Assembly: GCA_050303615.1 (NCBI GenBank)
Contig: JBNLCC010000074.1
Location: 58,815 to 122,814, forward strand
Direction: 5' to 3'
DNA from: CAZDXJ01 sp050303615
GTDB lineage: Bacteria > Pseudomonadota > Gammaproteobacteria > Methylococcales > Methylomonadaceae
DNA length: 64,000 nucleotides
Made by a program: the position numbers and the translations under genes. Positions 8,823 to 17,210 of the stretch are shown here, piece after piece; position 1 is the first letter of the stretch, and the number at the start of each line of letters is the position of its first letter. The notes below the pieces were generated by a model. The model saw nothing but the letters and a program-made list of their open reading frames with translations, did not search any database and was not told the origin of the DNA.

Positions 8823-10791
8823 AATCATCGGTAAAATCGAAGCCGAAGAAATTTTCACTGCAACCGTTGCTGAATGTGGCCTGCTGGTAAAAATAGAACA
8901 ATATGTACCGGGTATTTGTACCGCAATCCATAATGGCCACCATTTGCGTGAAAGTTTGCGGGATCAATGTTCGCTCAGCGATGCCGAACGCTTATATGAA
9001 GAAGACCCTTTCACCGGTGAATTCATTCAGTCAAACCCAATTTCGCTGATAGCCCAGGATTCACGTTATGAATATGACCTGAATCGTTCGTCGGAGCATT
9101 GTATTTATGAGACCGCGTGGAGCAAATCCGTATGGAAAAAACCGCTTTCGGCGGCGGAAATATCGCTCAGTCGGGAAAAACATCGCAGTTATTACCGGAT
9201 TTTATATGCATTAGTAAAACAACTGGAAAAAAAATTTAATGCCTGCGTACTGTACGATTTTCATGCTTATAACTATAAACGCATTGATGAACCGGATACG
9301 CCTACACTAAACATCGGAACCGCACAAATAAATAACAGCATATGGAAAAATGAAGTCAATCATTACTTCAACCAGCTAAAAAAGATTTCATTACCCAATC
9401 TACATGTGCGCGTAGCAAAAAATGAAGTTTTCCGGGGATTGGGTTACCAGGCAACTTTTATCAATGAGAATTTCCGCCATACGTTGATCCTGGCAACGGA
9501 AATTAAAAAAGTTTTCATGGATGAAAACACCGGAGAAGTTTTCCCGTTGGTATTGGCGGAATTAAAAGAAGGCTTGAAATATGCCCTGGCCATGAACGCC
9601 GCCTATTTTGCCCGCAAACGGACCAGTAGCAAATATCTGCGGAAAACCGATCTATTGGCTTCCAAACTGGACAAGTTGGTACGCAATATCGATCAGCAGC
9701 TCTATCAGCTTGGCAAAGGCATTGAAACGCTGCTTTATATCAACCCAATAAACCTGCAACATGAGAAAAAAACCTTTTTCTCCCGAAAATTTAATTATCA
9801 GCCGAATTTCAGATATCGCCAGCTGACGATAGATCCTTATCTATTTAAAGAGCGGCTTTATCGCGTGCCCGTCGATTCAATTCAGGATATCAGTATTCAA
9901 ACCCTTTACCGTAAGGTGGTTGATGCATATGCCGGAAAAATCGATATGATCACCGCGATCGGCAGCGATAAATTTCTCTATAATTCATTACGCTATTACG
10001 GGGAGCCGGATTTAACCGATATTCATAACGCCCGATTTTTGCTGTATGCGCGCGATTTAGATGGAGAACAGGAAATTACCTATAATGCCGAACAGGCGAA
10101 ACTCGCATTTGAAGAAGCGGTAAGGAGCTATGACATAAAATGCCGTGTGGAAATTTCCTCTAAAATTCTCGCGGCCGCAATGGTAAATAATATTCGTAAA
10201 TCGATACTGATTAATAAACACAAGATTCTGTCGTCCGTCGAATTGAACGCCCTGATTCATCACGAGCTCGGTGTGCACATGGTCACGACGGTAAATTCCG
10301 AACTGCAGCCATTAAAAGTATTCAGATTGGGCCTACCGGGTAACACTCATACGCAGGAAGGACTGGCCATTCTTAGCGAATATCTATCCGGTAATTTAAC
10401 CTATGAGCGGCTACAAGTACTGGCCCTGAGAGTAATTGCAGTAGATATGCTGATAAAAAAATACGACTTCAGCGACACTTTTCGAACATTGCTCGACAAT
10501 TATCAACTGGACCGGGAAAAAGCTTTTAATATTACCGCACGTGTTTATCGCGGCGGCGGCTTTACCAAGGATTTTCTTTATCTGCGCGGCCTCCGAGACG
10601 CTTATCATTTATATCAAAACCAGGGATTGGACGGTTTGTTTATCGGTAAAACCTCCTTTGAATACCTGGACCTGATCAACGAATTGATAACCCGAAAAAT
10701 ACTTCATCCGCCTAAATATCTGCCGCGCAGTTTTTCGGACGTTAAAGCGGATAACATGATTATGAACTATATCATCAGTTCCATTCGATGA
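8800..10791 (+). CDS. FGase-like amidohydrolase fused to a DUF1704/MATCAP-like peptidase (QEGLA protein)
   Basis: This 663-residue protein joins two domains. Residues about 15-270 resemble N-formylglutamate amidohydrolase: AIHNGHH near the start, the hallmark DSRYEYDLNR, and DFHAYN where the family has a DxHS-type metal motif. Residues about 300-655 match DUF1704, annotated as 'flavohemoglobin expression-modulating QEGLA motif protein' and now linked to the eukaryotic MATCAP tyrosine carboxypeptidases. The zinc-protease motif HELGVH lies at 488-493, and QEGLA at 519-523 probably supplies the third zinc ligand, Glu520. The product is likely cytosolic because no signal peptide is seen. In other genomes, as I recall, these domains are separate neighbouring genes. 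The substrate is unknown. Confidence 0.82.
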   Translation: MRILSENEIIGKIEAEEIFTATVAECGLLVKIEQYVPGICTAIHNGHHLRESLRDQCSLSDAERLYEEDPFTGEFIQSNPISLIAQDSRYEYDLNRSSEHCIYETAWSKSVWKKPLSAAEISLSREKHRSYYRILYALVKQLEKKFNACVLYDFHAYNYKRIDEPDTPTLNIGTAQINNSIWKNEVNHYFNQLKKISLPNLHVRVAKNEVFRGLGYQATFINENFRHTLILATEIKKVFMDENTGEVFPLVLAELKEGLKYALAMNAAYFARKRTSSKYLRKTDLLASKLDKLVRNIDQQLYQLGKGIETLLYINPINLQHEKKTFFSRKFNYQPNFRYRQLTIDPYLFKERLYRVPVDSIQDISIQTLYRKVVDAYAGKIDMITAIGSDKFLYNSLRYYGEPDLTDIHNARFLLYARDLDGEQEITYNAEQAKLAFEEAVRSYDIKCRVEISSKILAAAMVNNIRKSILINKHKILSSVELNALIHHELGVHMVTTVNSELQPLKVFRLGLPGNTHTQEGLAILSEYLSGNLTYERLQVLALRVIAVDMLIKKYDFSDTFRTLLDNYQLDREKAFNITARVYRGGGFTKDFLYLRGLRDAYHLYQNQGLDGLFIGKTSFEYLDLINELITRKILHPPKYLPRSFSDVKADNMIMNYIISSIR

Positions 10792-10826
10792 CGCGCTATC
10801 GGAAAAACAATTGAAAGTGAAAAGGA

Positions 10827-10854
10827 AACGAGCCGGGATAGCATCCGGCTCGTT
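10827..10854 (+). terminator. Terminator-like hairpin after the fusion gene
   Basis: Ten-base perfect arms (AACGAGCCGG / CCGGCTCGTT) with an 8-base loop begin 36 bases after the stop codon at 10791. The stem is GC-rich but only ATAAAC follows, so the T-tract is poor. Confidence 0.5.
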
Positions 10855-11320
10855 ATAAACAGCAAGGAGCGGCGCTAACGCGCCTGAATGAGACATCTGC
10901 CTAAGACAATACTACTTTATTCGAAAGCAACATCGCCCAAAACAGAAGTTGAGAACGGGTTTAAATTCGGCATACACCGGATAAGTCCCTCAATTTTTTA
11001 CCTGGGTCTATGCTATTCGGCCAAGACCCCACTTCAATCCTTGATTTCCATTGCTCCCTATTTTTCACTTCATTATTCATATCTGCCTATTTGAAACCAA
11101 CACTGCCGGGGTTGATTCGAAATCCTTATCGCCATTATCAAACTCACAGCCATGCAGCTTATCAATCACCGCTTTTGTGCTTACCCATTTACGGCAATCA
11201 AAATCTATCTCTTTTATATCAGAAGGTAAAACAAAAAAAATTGATTCTAAACATAAATAAAAATGCATGCCGTAATGCGCTGAATATTATAATAAGACGC
11301 AATCAGGTAAGGATAAATAA
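10855..11320. other. Intergenic region before hdfR-like gene
   Basis: I see no supported gene here. One minus-strand frame (11077-11268) encodes 63 residues with a plausible protein composition (IDFDCRKWVSTKAVIDKL) but no recognised family and no ribosome binding site; it may be a remnant. The A/T-rich last 100 bases should contain the hdfR promoter, though no clear hexamers stand out. Confidence 0.3.
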
Positions 11321-12163
11321 ATGGACATCGAACTTTTAAAAACGTTTCTCGATATAAATCGCACCCGCCACTTTGGGAAATCAGCGGAAAATTTATTCAT
11401 CAGCCAGTCCGCAGTAAGCGCCCGCATAAAATTGCTGGAAGAACTACTTGGTTTACCTTTATTTTCAAGGAACAGAAACGACCTGCAACTGACGCCGGCG
11501 GGAAAAAAGCTGCTCAAACCGGCTCAAGACATGTTGGATTTATGGAACCGTACCCGGCAGGAAATAGCGATTCAAGACGAAGGTAAAATACCGATCAGTG
11601 TCGGCGGCATGCCAAGTCTCTGGGACATTATCTTGAACCAATGGCTAACATGCGTCAGTAAACAACTGGACAAAGTGACCTTAAATGTCGAAGTTCATAG
11701 CCTGGATGCTCTACGTTTAAAGCTGTTGGATAGAACGCTGGATTTGTCATTTATGTTCGAAGCCCCCCAGTCTGTTGACCTGGAAGTGATGGAAATAGCC
11801 CGGATACCTTTATGTATGGTCAGTTCAAATCCGCAAGTTACGCTTGAAAAAGCGATTACCGAAGATTACATTTTGGTGGATTGGGGCACATCATTTTCAA
11901 TCATTCATGCACGCACATTTCCGCAGGCAATACCGATAATGCGCGTCAATGTCGGTCGTATTGCCTTGGAATATATTTTAGCTAAAAAAGGCAACGCTTA
12001 TCTGGCCAAACCCATGGTGGAAAACTATATTGCCTCGGGGGAGCTACATATTGTTCCCGACGCTCCCGTAATCGAACGGCCTGCCTATGCAATTTTTCCG
12101 GCACAGAGTGAAAAACGGGAGTTGCTGACTAAATGTCTTGACTTGGTACCCGGTTCACAATAA
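11321..12163 (+). CDS. hdfR: LysR-type regulator, HdfR-like
   Basis: The protein of 280 residues has an N-terminal winged helix (about 1-60; LLKTFLDINRTRHFGKSAE, then SQSAVSARIKLLE) followed by a LysR effector-binding domain. The helix region closely follows E. coli HdfR (TRHFGRAAESLYLTQSAVS), and the rest aligns in layout (SLWDIILNQWL, DLSFMFEAP, VDWG). HdfR represses flhDC in E. coli; whether it does so here is unknown, as no flagellar genes are nearby. An ATG with a modest AGG-containing leader (CAGGTAAGGATAAATA) marks the start. A strong hairpin separates it from the convergent small gene downstream. Confidence 0.85.
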   Translation: MDIELLKTFLDINRTRHFGKSAENLFISQSAVSARIKLLEELLGLPLFSRNRNDLQLTPAGKKLLKPAQDMLDLWNRTRQEIAIQDEGKIPISVGGMPSLWDIILNQWLTCVSKQLDKVTLNVEVHSLDALRLKLLDRTLDLSFMFEAPQSVDLEVMEIARIPLCMVSSNPQVTLEKAITEDYILVDWGTSFSIIHARTFPQAIPIMRVNVGRIALEYILAKKGNAYLAKPMVENYIASGELHIVPDAPVIERPAYAIFPAQSEKRELLTKCLDLVPGSQ

Positions 12164-12215
12164 AAGCACTCGATGAAAATTCATCTGGTCATTGCCTCTT
12201 GAACGAGTAGCCAAT

Positions 12216-12245
12216 TTCGGCAAAAGTTGAATAACTTTTGCCGAA
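12216..12245. terminator. Hairpin between convergent genes
   Basis: A 13-bp perfect stem (12216-12228 and 12233-12245) with a 4-base loop lies between the hdfR-like gene and the convergent small acidic protein gene. It is likely a shared terminator. Neither side has a good T-run. Confidence 0.6.
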
Positions 12246-12259
12246 CCCATTACTAAAGA

Positions 12260-12523
12260 CTACGTCTCATCATCAAAATCAAAATCAAGTTCATCGAAAT
12301 AGTCCAGTTCTTTTTTCAACCTTTTTTTCTCCAGGTAAAGGTCTATTTTTCTACGTGTAGCCATTTTTTTTGTGGCTTTATCACTTTCATCGGCAAAAGC
12401 ATACAGTTCCGTCACATCCACATCTTCGACTTCGTCATCGGTATCCGCCAGTATGCTCGCTTTGTTATCGGTTGCTTTTTTTGCAACCGGTTGAGACAAA
12501 ATTTGCGTTGATTTTTTCGCCAT
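12260..12523 (-). CDS. Small acidic protein, PA3496-like
   Basis: This 87-residue protein has a Lys-rich N terminus, an acidic middle (ADTDDEVEDVDVTEL) and a C-terminal ATRRKIDLYLEKKRLKKELD segment followed by Asp/Glu/Phe. The TRR...YLE.KRL.KEL block resembles the family named 'PA3496 family putative envelope integrity protein'. It has no signal peptide or membrane helix and no motif that gives a biochemical role. In other gammaproteobacteria a small protein gene often sits next to hdfR, which agrees with the position. The family assignment is from memory of the motif and is moderate. Confidence 0.6.
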   Translation of the reverse strand: MAKKSTQILSQPVAKKATDNKASILADTDDEVEDVDVTELYAFADESDKATKKMATRRKIDLYLEKKRLKKELDYFDELDFDFDDET

Positions 12524-12679
12524 GTGTTACTTAACTCAAAAAAGATGCTTTTTATCTGTATGTAATGATATTGTAAAGTGAAAAAAAATTATCTTTACGA
12601 TCATTTTTTCAGATTATTGGTTTCTCTGCTTTGCCGCTTCTTAAGCTGCCAGAACAGAAATTTCGGCTTGCTCATTTTG

Positions 12680-13939
12680 TCAGGTTCCTTCCCGCCAAGA
12701 AGCGAGGTATTGCGCTTGTTGAACGGTCAATTCGTCAATACGAACGCCCATTGCCGAGAGTTTCAATTTCGCCACTTCCTGATCGATTGCGGCAGGGACT
12801 TTGTGTACCGAATTATCCAATTTCCTGTCGCCGGTCATCATATAAACGGCACAAAGCACTTGATTGGCGAAGCTCATATCCATAACAGCGGAGGGGTGGC
12901 CTTCCGCGGCAGCCAAATTAACCAACCGGCCCTCCGCCAGGACACACAATTTTCGTCCGTCGGCAAGCGTATATTCGTCCACCGCAGGACGCGGCCGGTG
13001 CTTGCTTACACTCATTTTCTCGACAGCCGGAATATTGATTTCCACATTAAAATGACCGGAATTGGCCAATAAACAGCCGTCTTTCATAACATGCAAGTGT
13101 TGTTCATCAACCACATGTTTATCCCCGGTAGCCGTCACAATAAAATCGGAAATCGGGGTGGCCTCAAGCAGCGGCATAACCCGGTAGCCGTCCATAGCCG
13201 CTTCCAATGCGCGTAACGGGTCTACTTCGGTAACTATGACATTGGCGCCATGGCCTTTGGCGCGCATGGCAATACCCCTGCCACACCAGCCATAACCTAC
13301 AACGGTAAAGACCTTTCCCGCGAGCAGAATATTGGTTGCGCGGATAATGCCGTCCAAAGTGCTTTGGCCGGTGCCGTAACGATTATCGAACAAATGTTTG
13401 GTATTTGCATCATTCACCGCCATGACCGGATATTTAAGCGCCCCGTCCCGCGCCATAGCACGCAAGCGAATGACGCCGGTGGTTGTTTCTTCAGTGCCGC
13501 CGATCATGGTATCCAACAATTCAGTACGATTTTTGTGCAATTCGCTAATTAAGTCCGCCCCATCATCCATGGTAAATACCGGCTTGTGGTCCAGCGCCGC
13601 ATTAATGTGACGGTAATAGACGCGATTCGACTCACCACGCATCGCGAAGACGGGAATACGATCATAGTGCACCAGAGCGGCAGCGACATCATCTTGCGTG
13701 CTTAACGGGTTGCTGGCACATAACACGACGTTTGCCCCGGCTGCCTTGAGCGTTCGGGCCAGATTGGCGGTCTCCGTGGTAATATGCAGGCAACCGCTGA
13801 TGCGTTTATCCCGTAACGGCTGCGTACTGCTGAAACGCAGCATAAGCTCGCGCAATACCGGCATTTCCCGAAAAGCCCAGTTGATGCGTTGATTGCCCTG
13901 ATCGGCTAAATCGAGGTTGTTGATGTCACAATCAATCAT
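12680..13939 (-). CDS. ahcY: Adenosylhomocysteinase
   Basis: SAH hydrolase reversibly converts S-adenosylhomocysteine to adenosine and homocysteine with bound NAD, clearing the product inhibitor of methyltransferases. At 419 residues it is the short form lacking the roughly 40-residue insertion of many proteobacterial and eukaryotic enzymes. Visible features are SGCLHITTETANL near the N terminus, IGGTEETTTGV, the NAD-binding VVGYGWCGRGIAMRAKG, ATGDKHVV, NSGHFNVEI, and the C-terminal PAAIDQEVAKLKL. No metK or metF neighbour is present. I looked for a SAH riboswitch in the 285-base upstream region and saw none. The ribosome binding site before the ATG is weak. Confidence 0.95.
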   Translation of the reverse strand: MIDCDINNLDLADQGNQRINWAFREMPVLRELMLRFSSTQPLRDKRISGCLHITTETANLARTLKAAGANVVLCASNPLSTQDDVAAALVHYDRIPVFAMRGESNRVYYRHINAALDHKPVFTMDDGADLISELHKNRTELLDTMIGGTEETTTGVIRLRAMARDGALKYPVMAVNDANTKHLFDNRYGTGQSTLDGIIRATNILLAGKVFTVVGYGWCGRGIAMRAKGHGANVIVTEVDPLRALEAAMDGYRVMPLLEATPISDFIVTATGDKHVVDEQHLHVMKDGCLLANSGHFNVEINIPAVEKMSVSKHRPRPAVDEYTLADGRKLCVLAEGRLVNLAAAEGHPSAVMDMSFANQVLCAVYMMTGDRKLDNSVHKVPAAIDQEVAKLKLSAMGVRIDELTVQQAQYLASWREGT

Positions 13940-14224
13940 CTTGTATGGCCCGTCTTTACCTCAAAGTTAGCGTGTTACGTTTAATTTTAATTGCTCTCAC
14001 TAATAATGCCAATACAAATAGGGAACATCGGTAAATTTGTCCAGCCGATCTTTCAGCCGAACAAATGACGCTTATGTTATCAACGGCAATTGGCTATCCG
14101 TTAAAGTTGCCGATGAGATTTCAAAAAAAATCAGCTTTAACGTTGCAAGATACTGATTAATCGAGGTCAGTCATGTAAACTAGGGTCTCCATCAGGATAT
14201 TGAAAAATCATTGGTCTAAGTTCT

Positions 14225-14899
14225 ATGGCATATTATTTACGTTTTTGGGAAAAATACTTTCCACAATTTGTGCAAAGCCATGACGACGCCGTAAACCGGT
14301 TGATGGATGCAGCGAAAAAAGTTGAAATTCCTGCAGGACAAGTCGTCTTCTATCCGGGCAGCCGGTGTGAAAATTATCTGTTGATGCTGGAAGGTTGTAT
14401 TAAAACGCAATTGATTTCCGAGGGCGGCAGGGAAGTTTTGCTTTACTATGTGCGCTCCGGTGATTCTTGTGTGCTAACGACTTCCTGTCTGCTGGCAGGA
14501 GATCGATATCCGGCCGAAGGCATTACCGAAGAAAATACGAGCGCTTTTGCCATTCCCGCCGAAACATTCCATTCGACACTGGATAATTCCGGTTTTTTTC
14601 GACGGTTTGTTTTCGAAAATTTCGCTAAACGCTTGTCCAATGTCATTTCGCGAATGGAACAGGTCATCTTCGGCCCGATCGATTTACGTTTAGCGAGATC
14701 GTTGCTGGCAGCGGACAAACCCGTCATCAACCATACCCATCAGGAACTTGCAGCGGAACTTGGCACAGCCCGAGAAGTGGTCTCCAGACATCTTAAGCGT
14801 TATGAAGCATACGGTTGGATTAAAATGAGCCGCGGCGCCATCGAAATAAGGGACACCGCGGCGCTAAAAAAACTCAGCGAATGGCAAAATGTCGTTTAA
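14225..14899 (+). CDS. Crp/Fnr family transcriptional regulator
   Basis: The 224-residue protein has a cyclic-nucleotide-binding-like beta barrel (about 25-140; PAGQVVFYPGSRCENYLLMLEGCIKT) followed by a C-terminal helix-turn-helix (about 165-205; THQELAAELGTAREVVSRHLKRYE). The N terminus has no FNR-type cysteine cluster, so an oxygen-sensing [4Fe-4S] form is unlikely. Four other cysteines (in GSRCEN, EGCIK and DSCVLTTSC) are present and may be structural. It is transcribed divergently from ahcY. The effector and targets are unknown. The ATG at 14225 has little Shine-Dalgarno support. Confidence 0.88.
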   Translation: MAYYLRFWEKYFPQFVQSHDDAVNRLMDAAKKVEIPAGQVVFYPGSRCENYLLMLEGCIKTQLISEGGREVLLYYVRSGDSCVLTTSCLLAGDRYPAEGITEENTSAFAIPAETFHSTLDNSGFFRRFVFENFAKRLSNVISRMEQVIFGPIDLRLARSLLAADKPVINHTHQELAAELGTAREVVSRHLKRYEAYGWIKMSRGAIEIRDTAALKKLSEWQNVV

Positions 14900-15001
14900 A
14901 GAAATTGCTTAATATTATTTCTGCCAGGTTGGCGGGAGATGGCATGCTTACCATTATCGAATGTCAATTCCCCGAAAACCCTATCAATAAATTTGTTCGA
15001 C

Positions 15002-15217
15002 TTATTCAATTGACCGTACAGTTTCCCCTGAGAGTTTTTGCTTTCTCTCCTGCTCTTCATTACCAATAAATTTTAGGATAATAAAACCGATAATAAATCC
15101 GGTAAATGATGCGGCGACCAGCGGTAGTGCGAAGGGAATGTCATGGTGATTCCTGAGATCCATTTGCAATATTTCGGAAAATATTGCCAGCATATAATTC
15201 AACAATGATTCAAACAT
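15002..15217 (-). CDS. Small membrane protein of unknown function
   Basis: I do not recognise this 71-residue protein. It has an amphipathic N-terminal helix (MFESLLNYMLAIFSEILQM), one clear membrane segment (about 29-52; ALPLVAASFTGFIIGFIILKF) and a charged Glu/Lys/Arg tail predicted to face the cytoplasm. The ATG is preceded by GGAGAATCG, a reasonable ribosome binding site. It stands alone on its strand, near the 3' end of the convergent Crp/Fnr gene. Confidence 0.6.
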   Translation of the reverse strand: MFESLLNYMLAIFSEILQMDLRNHHDIPFALPLVAASFTGFIIGFIILKFIGNEEQERKQKLSGETVRSIE

Positions 15218-15261
15218 AACCGATTCTCCAGATTATCAAATGCAAACCCCGAACCGGTAAA

Positions 15262-15297
15262 TTCGGTATTAGGCCATTTATTAAAGCCTAATCCGAA
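15262..15297 (-). terminator. Hairpin between nitroreductase and small membrane protein genes
   Basis: A 12-bp stem with one bulged base (TTCGG-t-ATTAGGC / GCCTAATCCGAA) lies about 180 bases downstream of the nitroreductase stop and 45 bases upstream of the next ATG. A separate 13-base palindrome, GTGAC-ATA-GTCAC, lies at 15405-15417. Nothing else is seen in this 260-base gap. Either the hairpin ends the nitroreductase transcript or it forms part of the next gene's leader. Confidence 0.35.
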
Positions 15298-15478
15298 ATA
15301 GTACAGTCAGGACTCGATTCAAAATGCGCTGAACTGCAATCTACTGAAATTGGTGCCGGTTCGGGCACGGTTAATATTGTAGAAATCATTGTTGCCCGGC
15401 TTCAGTGACATAGTCACATTCCTGACAAATTTTCTTGGTTTTTTTAGTTTATTTTTGTAAGGTTAACCAACCCGGAAA

Positions 15479-16084
15479 TTATTGTTCGAATCCCACTCCC
15501 CATTGTCCGAAATAAAATTGTTCCGCCAGCGGTACACGGGAGCGTGCCGCTAATTCGGCGGCTCTGAAATCCTCATCAAGCACATCGCTTTCCGCCTGAT
15601 AGCCGACAGCCATCATCGCCATTGGCGTACAATCATCGGGCAGATGAAACACTTCACGCGCCCCAGCCACGTCGAAGCCCCCCATCTGGTGTACGACCAA
15701 TCCCAAAGCGACAGCCTGCAGGCATAAACTGGCGCTTGCTGCACCGGCGTCATACATCGCCCAGCGGTTAGCTTTGCCGTTATGGCTGAAATTATGTTTG
15801 GCCGCACTGAGAATCAAGACCGGAGCATTTTTAGCCCATTGACTGTTCTTTTCACTCAGAATCGATAGCGCATTCCGCCAACCGGTTTCATCCTTCGACT
15901 TAACGCAAACCACATAGCGCCAAGGTTGTTCGTTGAAGCAAGACGGAGCCCATCGCGCAGCCTCCAGCAATGCTGCCAATACGGCGTTGCTGACATCTCG
16001 AGTGGCATCGAAAGCGCGCGGACTCCAACGATTCCGGATGATTTCATGAATGTTTACGCTGGTTGTGGCAGGTTTATTTTTCAT
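15479..16084 (-). CDS. Nitroreductase family protein
   Basis: This FMN-dependent NAD(P)H oxidoreductase of the nitroreductase superfamily has 201 residues. Typical blocks are RNRWSPRAFD at the N terminus (FMN phosphate contact), AARWAPSCFNEQPWRYVV, and the LCLQAVALGLVVHQMGGFD helix. I place the start at the ATG 16084-16082 because GAGGG lies eight bases before it; an ATG five codons upstream has no such signal. The physiological substrate (nitroaromatic, quinone or other) cannot be inferred. It is probably monocistronic. Confidence 0.88.
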   Translation of the reverse strand: MKNKPATTSVNIHEIIRNRWSPRAFDATRDVSNAVLAALLEAARWAPSCFNEQPWRYVVCVKSKDETGWRNALSILSEKNSQWAKNAPVLILSAAKHNFSHNGKANRWAMYDAGAASASLCLQAVALGLVVHQMGGFDVAGAREVFHLPDDCTPMAMMAVGYQAESDVLDEDFRAAELAARSRVPLAEQFYFGQWGVGFEQ

Positions 16085-16223
16085 AAGTGCGTCCCTCATT
16101 GTTCAGGATATTAATAAAATCAAAGCAGGCATATATCGTGATAAGCCTATTTGACTTTCTCTCCGCTATTCACGACGCCCTCTCCGGCCGCGATTGCGGT
16201 TTTGCGGCTAGTAGTCCTATATC

Positions 16224-16988
16224 CTATGTCAACAGCTCTGCTACTCGCTGCAGATCCGCTTCGGTATCGACGCCTGCTTCCGGTGTTTCGGGAACGATCG
16301 ATACCCTGATTACTTCACCATGCCATAAAACACGTAACTGCTCCAACGATTCAACGGCTTCCAACGGCGAAACTTCCCAATCAATATAACGTTTGATAAA
16401 CCCTACCGTATAGGCGTAAATGCCGATGTGCCGAAGATACTTTAACCGATCGGTTAATGGTTCGCCTGCCGATTGTTTGAATCCGTCGCGATCCCAGGGA
16501 ATCGGCGCCCGGCTGAAATAGAGTGCGCAGCCGCGTTGATCCAGAACCACTTTTACCGCATTCGGATTGAAGACTTCCTGCGTGTCGCGGATCGGAGCGG
16601 CCAGAGTCGCCATGCCGGCCAATTGTTGTCCGGCCAGAACTTCAGCCACTTCGCGAATGTAGCCAGGGGGAATTAACGGCTCATCCCCCTGCAGATTGAC
16701 AATGATTTGTGAATCATTCCAGCCGCGCTGTTCGGCCACTTCGGCAATTCTTTCAGTGCCGCTGCGATGCTTGATGTCGGTCATTGCCGCATTGACGCCA
16801 AAGCTTGTCACCGCATCAAAGATTCGCCGATCATCGGTTGCAACGACTATTTCCTCTGCGCCGGCCTGCCTGGCACGTTCGCAGACATGAATAATCATTG
16901 CTTTTCCGGCAATATTCAACAGCGGTTTCCCCGGCAACCGGGTTGAACCGTAACGCGCCGGAATCACAACGTTAAACGGCGTAGACAT
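16224..16988 (-). CDS. kdsB: 3-deoxy-manno-octulosonate cytidylyltransferase
   Basis: KdsB activates Kdo as CMP-Kdo for lipid A inner-core assembly in the cytoplasm. The 254-residue protein opens with the nucleotidyltransferase signature VIPARYGSTRLPGKPL and shows VATDDRRI, NLQGDEPLIPP, and the C-terminal GVDTEADLQRV, all characteristic of KdsB. Its ATG overlaps the stop of the Trm112-like gene by one base (TGATG). It is the last gene of the exbB-exbD-lpxK-trm112-kdsB operon. Confidence 0.97.
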   Translation of the reverse strand: MSTPFNVVIPARYGSTRLPGKPLLNIAGKAMIIHVCERARQAGAEEIVVATDDRRIFDAVTSFGVNAAMTDIKHRSGTERIAEVAEQRGWNDSQIIVNLQGDEPLIPPGYIREVAEVLAGQQLAGMATLAAPIRDTQEVFNPNAVKVVLDQRGCALYFSRAPIPWDRDGFKQSAGEPLTDRLKYLRHIGIYAYTVGFIKRYIDWEVSPLEAVESLEQLRVLWHGEVIRVSIVPETPEAGVDTEADLQRVAELLT

Positions 16989-17176
16989 CAGCGCAACGCA
17001 TCCACTTCTTCGAGACTCAACTGTCTCGCTTCGTCTTCCAGCATCACCGGAATTTCATCGCGGATCGGAAAAGCGAGCCTGTCCGCTTTGCAAATCAACT
17101 CCTGCTGATCCTGGTTATAAATTAACGGGCTTTTGCACAGCGGGCAAGCCAAAATATCAAGTAGTTGTTTGTCCAT
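16988..17176 (-). CDS. Trm112 family protein (YcaR-like)
   Basis: This 62-residue protein has the Trm112/YcaR core, LLDILACPLCKSPLIY, and FPIRDEIPVMLEDEAR. Only the first Cys pair (CPLC) is present, along with one further Cys (LICKADR), so a four-Cys zinc site is incomplete, as is usual for bacterial YcaR. It lies between lpxK and kdsB, the conserved position in gammaproteobacteria. Eukaryotic Trm112 activates methyltransferases; the bacterial role is not settled. Confidence 0.9.
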   Translation of the reverse strand: MDKQLLDILACPLCKSPLIYNQDQQELICKADRLAFPIRDEIPVMLEDEARQLSLEEVDALR

Positions 17177-17210
17177 CGTTTTCTCTAATATTAAAAGTTA
17201 AAGGCAACCG

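Noticed and set aside
13940..14224. Possible SAH riboswitch upstream of ahcY
   Set aside because: I could not find the GAGG-A-GCGCUGC core or matching stems on the minus strand.
15405..15417. GTGAC-ATA-GTCAC as a Crp/Fnr binding site
   Set aside because: The half-site spacing is shorter than the TGTGA-N6-TCACA arrangement, so I note only a palindrome.
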